Assembly (NCBI GenBank): GCA_012965455.1
Contig: DTSG01000119.1
Location: 1 to 15,215, forward strand
Source: Planctomycetaceae bacterium
GTDB taxonomy: Bacteria > Planctomycetota > Planctomycetia > Pirellulales > Pirellulaceae
Direction: 5' to 3'
DNA: 15,215 nt
Positions 6,934-13,394 of this stretch are shown here, piece by piece. The notes beneath the pieces were generated by a model. That model worked only from the letters and a program-made list of their open reading frames with translations. It did not search any database and was not told where the DNA came from. The position numbers and the translations under genes are program-made. Each line of letters opens with the position of its first letter. Position 1 is the first letter of the stretch.

Positions 6934-7995
6934 TTAGTGACCTAATTGAGTGTGGGCATATCCAAATGCCATACCAGCGAGTAACCCTGCTGCGTGTGCC
7001 AAGTGGCTGATTGCGCCAAAAAACCCGCCCTCCGGGCTTACCAATCCAATGCCCAGCCAGATCATCATGAAGATGAAAACGAACGAGGGGATGATGGTTC
7101 CCAAGTGTGGTTGCATTTTCATTTTGATCCAACCGAAGCCAATGATACCATAGATGACTCCGGAGAAACCGACGACCTTGCTGCCGCCGAGAGCAGTTAA
7201 ACCGAACATTCCATCCTCAGGAGCAATAGCCGGTAACAAAATGCTGATGACGCCGGTAAAGAGTATCAAGAGGACGAAATTGCCAGCGCCAAATTGCCTT
7301 TCCAGACCGATGCCAAGAGCAAAAAGCCAATACATGTTGAAGAGGATGTGCAAGAAGCTCGACAGACTGGCGCCAGGTGCGTGCAGAAATATGGGTGTCA
7401 CCATTCGCCACACTTGGCCGCGTTTGATGTCTTCGAGACGCAGTGAGTTATAGGAACTGTTGAGCATAGTATCCACACGAGTTTTGGCCGCATCCGCTGC
7501 CAAGTTTTCAGATTGTTGCAGATAGATAATGCGCTCGCGGTAAGATTCGTTAATGGATGTCGTGCGGACGATTCCAAGTGATTCGTGAATAAAATTACCA
7601 TCGCTAGTTTGGAAGACCAGCGACGCGCCGAATAATACGGAGCAGAGGAGAATAATCGACCGAGTGAGGCTCTTGGTAGGCCGCACAGAATGCCGTTGTT
7701 GCTGTTGTCGTTCCAGTTTATTCGCTTCTTTTCGACGAACTCGTTGCAGTTTGTCTTTTTCCGCTTCAATTTTGTTCGCTTTGTTGAGTACCGTGGCAAA
7801 TTGAGGGTCGTCAGGATTGGTGTTAAAGGTGGCAGCAAGTTCTTGTGCAGCGAGAAGTTGGTCTTCATCGAGAACCCATATTTCCCATTCGTCGTCAACT
7901 TGTTTGCATCGCGCATCGATTTGATTGACGGCTAACCACGCATGCAGTTTCTGAGCTAAGAGCGGTTCAGCAGGATAGGAAATTAATTTTCGCAT
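6934..7995 (-). CDS. Rhomboid family intramembrane serine protease
   Basis: Rhomboids are membrane-embedded serine proteases that cut transmembrane segments of other membrane proteins. The 353-residue protein starts with a soluble domain (1-60; HAWLAVNQIDARC, EDQLLAAQELAATF) that resembles the cytoplasmic NRho domain of GlpG-type proteins. A charged, probably coiled-coil linker follows (70-105; KDKLQRVRRKEANKLERQQQQ), then a first membrane segment at 112-129 and a loop of about 65 residues. The rhomboid core begins at GQVWRMVTPIFLH (193-205). Catalytic residues are intact: N220 in HILFNMYW (oxyanion), S278 in GFSGVIYG, and H334 in AHAAGLLAG (the serine-histidine dyad), plus the GLERQFG turn. 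It is therefore predicted active. The segment between TM1 and the core is longer than in E. coli GlpG and would face the periplasm. The ATG at 7995 lacks a strong ribosome site. It lies 39 bases after aroB and 10 before the single-pass protein. Confidence 0.92.
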   Translation of the reverse strand: MRKLISYPAEPLLAQKLHAWLAVNQIDARCKQVDDEWEIWVLDEDQLLAAQELAATFNTNPDDPQFATVLNKANKIEAEKDKLQRVRRKEANKLERQQQQRHSVRPTKSLTRSIILLCSVLFGASLVFQTSDGNFIHESLGIVRTTSINESYRERIIYLQQSENLAADAAKTRVDTMLNSSYNSLRLEDIKRGQVWRMVTPIFLHAPGASLSSFLHILFNMYWLFALGIGLERQFGAGNFVLLILFTGVISILLPAIAPEDGMFGLTALGGSKVVGFSGVIYGIIGFGWIKMKMQPHLGTIIPSFVFIFMMIWLGIGLVSPEGGFFGAISHLAHAAGLLAGMAFGYAHTQLGH

Positions 7996-8034
7996 GAGAA
8001 TAGTATGACTGGCGATCGGCGTTGTTAAAACAAG

Positions 8035-9126
8035 TTAATTAAGAGCGGCTTGCACCAATTTGGAGTCGATGTCATCGACTATTTTTACATGCCCCATTGC
8101 AACCGGTAAAATGAAACGCAATTTACCGTGCTCGGTTTTTTTATCATGTTGCATGGCTTCGACAAGTTCTTGCCGGTTTAGGTCAGCGGGTACGTCGGTG
8201 GGCAGCCCAAATTTAGTGAGTAATTGGAATTGTCGTTGGGTGATGTCGGCGTCAATCATTTCTAGGCTTTCAGCCAGCCGCGATGCACAGAGCATACCGA
8301 TAGCGACTGCTTCGCCATGTAGAAATTGCCCGTACCCAGTACATGATTCGAGAGCGTGGCAAAATGTGTGACCGTAATTTAAAATTGCGCGGCGTCCCGT
8401 TGTTTCGCGTTCATCCTCAGTGACCACTTCGGCTTTAAGCTGACAACAGCGAGCAATAATATCTCGCATTAATACGGGATCCCGAGTCAGTATTAGATCG
8501 GCATGTGCCTCAAGCTTACCAAAAAATTCGACATCTTGGATCACGCCATATTTAATGACTTCGGCTAACCCTGCTCGGTAATCGCGTTCGGGCAAGCTTT
8601 GCAGGACATTGACATCGACGAGCACTCCCTGTGGTTGCCAAAATGCACCAACCATGTTTTTGGCACCAGGTAAATTAATACCGACTTTTCCACCGACGCT
8701 GCTATCAACCGTCGCTAAGAGCGTCGTAGGGATTTGCAGAAAACGAATTCCTCGGCCATAGGTAGCGGCAGCGAATCCGGCAAGGTCGCCAACGACGCCA
8801 CCGCCGAGTGCTAAAACTAACGACTTTCGATCAGCTTGTAGCGACAGCATTTGGTTCAATATCTCGTCGAGCATGGGGATGGACTTACTTGCTTCGCCTG
8901 CAGGAACGGTGATGATGTCGATGCGAGTGTCGATGGTTGAAAGTGTTCTGAGGACGGTTTCGCCGTATAGTTGGCGAACATTGGAATCGGTAATGACGAT
9001 GGTTTGTGAAATGTCGCCGAGCGATTCTACCCACCGTCCGATGTCAGCGAGGTTGTCCGAGCCGATGCGGATTTCATAGCTGCGCTCTGCTAGGTCAACA
9101 AATACGGTAGTGGATTCAACGGACAC
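8035..9126 (-). CDS. aroB: 3-dehydroquinate synthase
   Basis: AroB converts DAHP to 3-dehydroquinate, step 2 of the shikimate pathway to aromatic amino acids, using NAD+ and a divalent metal in the cytoplasm. The 363-residue length is typical. Seen: GEASKS (77-82), the nucleotide-binding GGGVVGDLAGF (108-118), the substrate-binding stretch PTTLLATVDSSVGGKVGIN (133-151) and KNMVGAFWQP (156-165). Metal ligands are expected at E189 in GLAEVIKYG, H253 in NYGHTFCHALE and H270 in HGEAVAIG, the positions known from fungal AROM structures. All key residues are present. The start is GTG at 9126, with an AAAGG ribosome site 8 bases upstream; the next in-frame Met would remove the first 80 or so residues, so GTG is secure. 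It lies 38 bases after the 77-residue acidic protein and 39 before the rhomboid gene, probably in one operon. No other aro gene is nearby. Confidence 0.97.
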   Translation of the reverse strand: MSVESTTVFVDLAERSYEIRIGSDNLADIGRWVESLGDISQTIVITDSNVRQLYGETVLRTLSTIDTRIDIITVPAGEASKSIPMLDEILNQMLSLQADRKSLVLALGGGVVGDLAGFAAATYGRGIRFLQIPTTLLATVDSSVGGKVGINLPGAKNMVGAFWQPQGVLVDVNVLQSLPERDYRAGLAEVIKYGVIQDVEFFGKLEAHADLILTRDPVLMRDIIARCCQLKAEVVTEDERETTGRRAILNYGHTFCHALESCTGYGQFLHGEAVAIGMLCASRLAESLEMIDADITQRQFQLLTKFGLPTDVPADLNRQELVEAMQHDKKTEHGKLRFILPVAMGHVKIVDDIDSKLVQAALN

Positions 9127-9164
9127 AGAAGGAGCCTTTCTCGCAATCGTAGAGGCAGTTTGTA

Positions 9165-9398
9165 TTAGGAACTTACTCGTTGTAAATCTTCTTGCGTCAC
9201 GGTGATTTGGCGACAGAAACCAGTGTAGGTACGGACATACGCTAAGTCGCTACACTGCTCGGCATCGGCGTGAAGTGCAGTAGCGATGGATGCCTTTTCT
9301 TCCGCTTCTAAGTGATCGTATTCAGCGCCCCAAATAGTAGTTTCTTCGAGCACTAGCGCTTCGCGATAAGCGTCAAATTTGTCGGCCATGGGCCCCAT
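9165..9398 (-). CDS. Small acidic protein of unknown function, upstream of aroB
   Basis: This is a 77-residue, strongly acidic protein with no recognised domain. It is predicted mainly helical (KFDAYREALVLEETTIW, HLEAEEKASIATALHAD), has two Cys (C49 in EQCSDL and C62 in GFCRQI) and has no signal or membrane segment. The start is uncertain: a GAGGAG ribosome site lies only 2 bases before the first ATG (9398) and 11 bases before the second (9389, giving MADKFDAYRE, 74 residues). Neither spacing is ideal, but the second is more usable. It is the first gene of the minus-strand run leading into aroB, 38 bases downstream, so it shares a transcript with a core metabolic gene. That location and the clean ribosome site argue that it is real despite its small size. 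A role in shikimate metabolism is possible but nothing in the sequence shows it. Confidence 0.65.
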   Translation of the reverse strand: MGPMADKFDAYREALVLEETTIWGAEYDHLEAEEKASIATALHADAEQCSDLAYVRTYTGFCRQITVTQEDLQRVSS

Positions 9399-9506
9399 TG
9401 CTCCTCTAAGCTAAGTCCATAAAGCAGTATTGACTGCCAGGTGATTGTAAAACGCCATCAGTAAAGTGTTGCTAGCTATTTGTTCACCGTAGCAGTATAA
9501 GGCCAT

Positions 9507-9512
9507 ATTATA
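9507..9512 (-). promoter_or_regulatory. Possible -10 box for the leftward aroB run
   Basis: Read on the minus strand this is a perfect TATAAT, about 110-120 bases upstream of the two candidate starts of the small acidic protein. No good -35 is present 16-18 bases further up; TCGTAA is the closest. A -10 match alone is weak evidence. Confidence 0.3.
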
Positions 9513-9603
9513 CAGCCCCAAGGGATTTCTTACGACTAGCCATTTTGGGGTTCGGCGACCTTAACGATTGCAGGGATTGTCGGCATTAAGTTCTCTTTAA
9601 CAG

Positions 9604-9650
9604 CAGCGCATTTTTGAAAAGTTCCGGCCGTATCGATTATGCGGGCGCTG
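9604..9650. repeat. Inverted repeat, 6-bp arms, in barrel-gene upstream region
   Basis: CAGCGC (9604-9609) and GCGCTG (9645-9650) are perfect inverted arms, 35 bases apart. The right arm is followed by TTTT. With a shifted register AACAGC (9599-9604) can pair with GCTGTT (9647-9652) instead. A leader hairpin or small-RNA stem are the main readings; chance is also possible at this length. Confidence 0.3.
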
Positions 9651-9656
9651 TTTTAG

Positions 9657-9702
9657 ATTCCTTGCCAATGTCCACGATTCCACGCTAGCAGTGGTAAGGA
9701 AT
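9657..9702. repeat. Long dyad ahead of the barrel gene, 11-bp arms
   Basis: ATTCCTTGCCA (9657-9667) and TGGTAAGGAAT (9692-9702) are inverted arms with one mismatch that would be a G-U pair in RNA. The 24-base loop contains a second, competing stem, CCAC (9680-9683) with GTGG (9691-9694), around a GCTAGCA loop. The dyad ends 75 bases before the ATG of the barrel gene, so two exclusive folds could form in its leader, or the arms could be a spaced operator. No T tract follows, so a terminator is unlikely. Confidence 0.45.
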
Positions 9703-9777
9703 ATACCGATTATTATTCTTACAGCAATAGTATCAACAAATCCGATTTGCCTTATGAATGAATGATGGGTATGAAAA

Positions 9778-10980
9778 ATGAAGAGAGTTAAAAATCTAGT
9801 GGCAATCCTGTTTTTCTTGGTTGTTTGTAGTCTTGGTGCTGACGTTGTGGGGCAACAAACGCAGGGGGAGCCGAGTTTATTTAATCCCTATGAACGCCCA
9901 GTACACGCGCTAGCATCTCAGGCAGTCGAATCGCCAACCAAACCAAAGTACACCACTGTTGGAAATACGGATCGCTTTCATCGTCCTAATCGCTCGGAGC
10001 GGACATCGTCGCGGACCACCAACGTAGTTCCATTTCAGAACCTCCCCAAGTCACTGAATTTACAAGTGAGGGGTTTGGTAATGATGCGGGACAATGCTAC
10101 GAATCAAGCTTTAACCAGCAATGCAGCGGGTGAAACCGTATTGAGTACGCGGGACGCCGATATGGATACATCCGGCGGTGTAGAAATTACGCTCGGTAAG
10201 ACCCTCGAAGATAAGACCCAGCGGATAGAAACGGTTTATTGGGGCTTGTTTACTAAAGGTGACAGTGCGGTGGCTAGTGACGCTGCGAGTGGACTGAATA
10301 CGCTGCTGAACATCTCTGGTTTGAGCTACAACGGTTTTGGCAATCCGCTGTCGGCAGTTTTTAATAGTTCTGCAAACCAGACGCTGACCCGTAGTTTTGA
10401 ATATCACAACGTGGAATGGAACTTTACTTCTGACATGCTTACCGAAGACGGCAAGCAATCGGTGCGGCTGCTGGCAGGTTTTCGCTATTTCAAAGCGGAT
10501 GATCGATTCAACTTAAATATTGATGATGTGGCTTATAGTGTGACAGATGATAATCACTTGTTTGGCGCTCAAGTCGGGGCGCTGTGGACCAAGCGAAAAG
10601 GAAATAAATTGACCTATCACATCGGTGTCAAAACGGGTGTTTTTTTTAACGCCATCGATCATCGCACGAAAATTCTTGGCGCAGCGGGTCACGCGTTTAT
10701 TGAAGATCCGGCCATTATGAACTGGCGCGACGACTTCAACGAGTATTCCAAGAAAACGGACATGTCATTTTTGGGACAGTTGGAGCTAGGTTTTGATTTC
10801 CTGCTGACACCAAGCTGTCAATTGACAGCGGGCTATCGTGTCATGGGAGTGACTGGGATGGCATTTGCCACGGATCAGATACCAGCGAGTTTTGCTGAAG
10901 CGGCTGAAGGCCAGCCCGTGACTGCCGACGGCAGCTTGATTATGCACGGAGCCTATATCGGGGTGGACTGGAATTTCTAA
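9778..10980 (+). CDS. BBP7-like outer-membrane beta-barrel protein
   Basis: This is a 400-residue exported protein of the BBP7/DUF1551 type (PF07585), a planctomycete group predicted to form outer-membrane barrels; the cargo is unknown. Seen: a Sec signal with MKRVKN then a hydrophobic core at about 7-20 and likely cleavage near LGA-D (21) or VVG-Q (25). A disordered, proline-, serine- and arginine-rich linker follows (30-90). From 93 on there are alternating amphipathic strands (LNLQVRGLVMMRD, SVRLLAGFRYFKADD at 228-242, HLFGAQVGALWTKR at 260-273, KTGVFFNAID, QLTAGYRVMGVTG at 348-360), and the chain ends AYIGVDWNF with a terminal Phe, the barrel-insertion signature. GFRYF and LFGAQVG match the family's usual pattern. 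No good Shine-Dalgarno precedes the ATG at 9778; an ATG at 9771 is out of frame. The upstream 379 bases are rich in dyads. It converges on the GNAT gene with 37 bases between the stops. Confidence 0.8.
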   Translation: MKRVKNLVAILFFLVVCSLGADVVGQQTQGEPSLFNPYERPVHALASQAVESPTKPKYTTVGNTDRFHRPNRSERTSSRTTNVVPFQNLPKSLNLQVRGLVMMRDNATNQALTSNAAGETVLSTRDADMDTSGGVEITLGKTLEDKTQRIETVYWGLFTKGDSAVASDAASGLNTLLNISGLSYNGFGNPLSAVFNSSANQTLTRSFEYHNVEWNFTSDMLTEDGKQSVRLLAGFRYFKADDRFNLNIDDVAYSVTDDNHLFGAQVGALWTKRKGNKLTYHIGVKTGVFFNAIDHRTKILGAAGHAFIEDPAIMNWRDDFNEYSKKTDMSFLGQLELGFDFLLTPSCQLTAGYRVMGVTGMAFATDQIPASFAEAAEGQPVTADGSLIMHGAYIGVDWNF

Positions 10981-10990
10981 ACGAGAATTC

Positions 10991-11019
10991 GAGCGGGGGC
11001 ATCGCACAAACACCCGTTC
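10991..11019. terminator. Possible hairpin between convergent barrel and GNAT genes
   Basis: GAGCGGG (10991-10997) and CCCGTTC (11013-11019) can form a 7-bp stem with one G-U pair and a 15-base loop. The right arm overlaps the GNAT stop codon (11018-11020). It lies between two gene ends and could stop both transcripts, but there is no T tract and the loop is long. Confidence 0.3.
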
Positions 11020-11947
11020 ACCCAGTTTCGGGCATGAATGTGGGCATGTTGACGCCGGCGAAAGGTTTGTAGTCTCCGAGTACTTGGCAAAAATGCATTT
11101 CGCAATTGCGGGCGCCCCAGGCATATGCCGCGCGGACGATCTTTTCCGCCTCGACAGGTACTAAAAATACGGGTGTTTGCCCCCGTTGGCGGTCAAGCTC
11201 GCTCGCTAACAAAGCTATCGCAGTTTCTTCGTCCAGCGAAACTCCAGGGCCGATTAGGTTAGTTGCCGGATGTGAACAGGAACCGAGAAACCCTAACAGC
11301 TTGCCGGAATCTGGACAGGCGCATACGGATAAGTGCCAGTTGCCATCGTCGTTGCAAATCAGAAATTCATAATCCTGCGCTCGTGAAATCCCCGCGACTT
11401 GCATTTCAAGTTCAACCAAAGCGGGAATATCCGCCATAGTCGCTGACCGTACGTTGGCGGCCGCAGTACAAGCAAAATCTAATCCACTAGCGGGAACCTC
11501 CAAAATCATATCTTGATAGGCATGCCGTGGTACAAATCCCGCTTTGCTATAAAGCGAAAACGAGTCGACGTTCAACGCGCTCTGCGTCAAGCGAACAGGT
11601 TTGTTCTGTGTATTAGATAGATCGACAATCCAATCCAGCAGAGCTCGGCCAGCCCCAGCCCCAAAATGATTGGGGTGTACCGTCATGATCCCCAGTGAAA
11701 CGTGGTGGTCGCGAGGATGATAAAAGCAGGAACCTATAACGATGTCGGTTTCATCATCGACGGTAACAATGCCGCACTGTGGATCGAGGGATTCGTAAGT
11801 GTCAAAGAAGATATTACAAACGGCGGGGCCACCGCTAAAAATGGCAGGCATCCCGTGAACTTGGTACCAATGGTTGATGGAAATATAAATCAACTCGGCC
11901 ACGTCATGCCGATCATCACTGGTCATGGTACGAATAGTGAAAGTCAT
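11018..11947 (-). CDS. Two-domain GNAT family N-acetyltransferase
   Basis: This 309-residue cytoplasmic protein has two GNAT folds in tandem, transferring acetyl from acetyl-CoA to an unknown amine. The N-terminal domain (1-150) has the acetyl-CoA loop GIMTVHPNHFGAGAGRALLD (86-105; F-G-A-G-A-G in place of the textbook R/Q-x-x-G-x-G/A) and the later SFSLYSKAGF (129-138), so it is predicted active. The C-terminal domain (about 164-309; VRSATMADIPALVELE to the end) keeps the strand order but has a degenerate acetyl-CoA loop and ends GVNMPTFMPETG; such second domains often bind substrate or are structural. The substrate cannot be read from sequence. The start at 11947 is the first Met before IRTMTSDD, a normal GNAT opening; the ribosome site is weak. 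It lies 47 bases after the acidic protein on the same strand, so it may be co-transcribed with it. Confidence 0.88.
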   Translation of the reverse strand: MTFTIRTMTSDDRHDVAELIYISINHWYQVHGMPAIFSGGPAVCNIFFDTYESLDPQCGIVTVDDETDIVIGSCFYHPRDHHVSLGIMTVHPNHFGAGAGRALLDWIVDLSNTQNKPVRLTQSALNVDSFSLYSKAGFVPRHAYQDMILEVPASGLDFACTAAANVRSATMADIPALVELEMQVAGISRAQDYEFLICNDDGNWHLSVCACPDSGKLLGFLGSCSHPATNLIGPGVSLDEETAIALLASELDRQRGQTPVFLVPVEAEKIVRAAYAWGARNCEMHFCQVLGDYKPFAGVNMPTFMPETG

Positions 11948-11994
11948 TATTTATATCCCGCTGATGCCAAAAGCGCATACGCAAAGTCGTATTA

Positions 11995-13167
11995 CTATTC
12001 GCCGTTGGACTGGATCATTTGGATGAGTCCATTGAGATGGCCAACAACGGTTTCTTCGTTTACTGATTCCCAGTGGTTTGCCTTGTGCTGTAGAAGCGCT
12101 ACTTTTAAATTATCTAGCGGATCTTGTAGGTCATCAGGCAGGTCGGCTAAATCCTTAAACGGCTGCACCGCTTCGTCAGTAACCACTCGAGGCGCACCAT
12201 CAAGACTGTCGCTAGGCGTGTTAGCAGCAGGTACTACAGCAGAGGATCGTTGATATGACGCATCGCCAAAGTCAGGGCCTTCGTAGCCTTGAGTGCCAGA
12301 AGCTTGATCATAGGATCCTCGAATAGTGCTGTCACCCGGAGCGTACGTTGAGGAATTTTGTTCGGCTATCGGTTGAAACGGAGCAACGGCATCTTCATCT
12401 AATTCAGCGTAAATAATGTCGCTTTCTTGGGGCTTGTCACTGGCAGCAGCTCCCGTCGCTTCCCAACGGTTTTCGCACATACTGGAAACAGACCACTTTT
12501 CTTGGACAGCGCCCTCGAGCCACATTTCAGCATCGGACCAATCCATAGCGATTTGAAAATGAGTCCAAGATAGGTTTGCGTAGTCATTTTGAACGGCGCC
12601 GAATTGTTGATAAACCCGTCGTAATCTTCCGACATGTTGTCCGGTGACAGAGTGTTCAACAAGAGTTGCCCAGGCTTCGTCGGAATATTCATTGACTGGA
12701 GCATCTGCGGCAACGAGCGCTGCGCGCCAAGCTAAAATGATTTTGCCTTTTTCCCAGTTGGTTTGGCTAACAAGGGCTTGCCACGCACCTACAAATGGAG
12801 CCGATGTCGCTTGCAGCAATTCGGCATCGACGGAATCATTTGCATCGTTCGAATCACTCGCTTCATTCTCCATGCTTTCAACAGTTTCCGTAGCTGCGGC
12901 CACAGCAACTTCTGCGATAGTCTCGACAGCTTCGATTTGTTCTGTGGCTTCTGCTGTTGTGCCGGTTTCGTCGGTAGCGTTTGTTACATCTTCATCGACA
13001 GATTCAACAGGGTCAAAACTAGCGTTAGAGTTGTCGCTGGTACTTTCCGAATCATTAGGCTCACGATAGTCATCATCTTCGTCACTTTGTCCAAACAATG
13101 CGCCTTGTATCATCCGATGTAATTCCTGTTTTATAGTTTTAGTCGTTTGTTTCTTGGGAAAATTCAT
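11995..13167 (-). CDS. Acidic modular protein of unknown function
   Basis: I do not recognise this 390-residue protein by name. It has a short basic N terminus (KKQTTKTIKQELHR), then a highly acidic, Ser/Thr/Asn/Glu-rich disordered stretch (about 28-118). A compact ordered domain follows (125-238) with many tryptophans (FVGAWQALV, EKGKIILAW, SWTHFQIAMDWSDAEMWLE, KWSVSSMCENRWE). A second disordered stretch covers 240-330, and a leucine-rich C-terminal helix (DLADLPDDLQDPLDNLKVALL onward, 340-388) closes it. GRLRRVYQQFG, then LSWTHFQIAM..D..MWLEGAVQEKWSVSSM, recalls the helical LS-W/F-S/T-H-y motif of DUF1016/YhcG N-terminal and ParB-like helical regions, which suggests nucleic-acid or partner binding; this is by analogy only. 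There is no signal or membrane segment. A GGTGA ribosome site lies about 7 bases before the ATG at 13167. It is 47 bases upstream of the GNAT gene and 227 from the anti-sigma gene. Confidence 0.75.
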   Translation of the reverse strand: MNFPKKQTTKTIKQELHRMIQGALFGQSDEDDDYREPNDSESTSDNSNASFDPVESVDEDVTNATDETGTTAEATEQIEAVETIAEVAVAAATETVESMENEASDSNDANDSVDAELLQATSAPFVGAWQALVSQTNWEKGKIILAWRAALVAADAPVNEYSDEAWATLVEHSVTGQHVGRLRRVYQQFGAVQNDYANLSWTHFQIAMDWSDAEMWLEGAVQEKWSVSSMCENRWEATGAAASDKPQESDIIYAELDEDAVAPFQPIAEQNSSTYAPGDSTIRGSYDQASGTQGYEGPDFGDASYQRSSAVVPAANTPSDSLDGAPRVVTDEAVQPFKDLADLPDDLQDPLDNLKVALLQHKANHWESVNEETVVGHLNGLIQMIQSNGE

Positions 13168-13394
13168 TGGGTATCACCAAATTCAGAAAGCCCATTTGAA
13201 AAGTTGCCGTGATTTAGAACAGTCAGACTAGCAGTTGTTGCCAAAAGTAAAAGCAACGGGTCCGAGCAATCGCGGAACGTCTGTTTTTATCGCCTTAAGT
13301 CCTAGTCAATGGTCGCGGGGTCCGTGGGGATAACTTGTCGATAGCGTTAAAAAAACAGAGTTTCACTATGCAACCATGAAGAGATTGTTGCTGC
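13168..13394. other. Gap between anti-sigma gene and acidic gene, 227 bases
   Basis: No gene is seen. A 5-bp dyad GTTGC (13237-13241)/GCAAC (13253-13257) surrounds an A-rich spacer about 70 bases upstream of the acidic gene. On the minus strand, a run of seven T occurs near 13350 after the anti-sigma gene's end, but the stem ahead of it has only about four pairs (TTCA/TGAA), so termination there is uncertain. Confidence 0.4.

Larger units (their letters stand above)
9399..9777. other. Divergent intergenic region with several dyads, 379 bases
   Basis: No gene is seen here. The region separates the minus-strand aroB run from the plus-strand barrel gene. It carries a perfect leftward TATAAT (9512-9507), a 6-bp dyad CCCCAA (9516-9521)/TTGGGG (9545-9550), another 6-bp dyad at 9604-9650 and a long 11-bp dyad at 9657-9702. 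This density of inverted repeats suggests structured 5' leaders or regulator sites, or an unrecognised small RNA. No promoter for the barrel gene stands out; GATTATTATTC at about 9708-9718 is the best -10-like stretch. Confidence 0.55.

Noticed and set aside
7398..7916. A 172-codon minus-strand open frame inside the rhomboid gene
   Set aside because: It lies out of frame inside an intact rhomboid gene with all catalytic motifs; its composition (Asn, Lys, Ser-rich) shows no domain.
9127..9142. Hairpin that might hide the aroB ribosome site (AAAGG with CCTTCT)
   Set aside because: The arms are almost adjacent; a foldable version has a bulge and only about five pairs, so there is little reason to think it matters.
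9168..9174. GGAACTT on the plus strand, a possible ECF -35 element
   Set aside because: No GTC-type -10 occurs 15-17 bases downstream, and it would read antisense into the small acidic gene.
9619..9625. GGAACTT on the minus strand in the barrel-gene upstream gap
   Set aside because: No GTC occurs at the right distance on that strand, so only half of an ECF promoter is present.
12644..13122. Plus-strand open frames antisense to the acidic protein
   Set aside because: The Ser/Ala/Val-rich and Phe/Cys-rich text is what the reverse strand of Glu/Asp/Ser/Thr codons gives; no independent support.
13340..13360. T run on the minus strand after the anti-sigma gene, as a Rho-independent terminator
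   Set aside because: The upstream stem has only about four pairs, so it does not meet the usual pattern.
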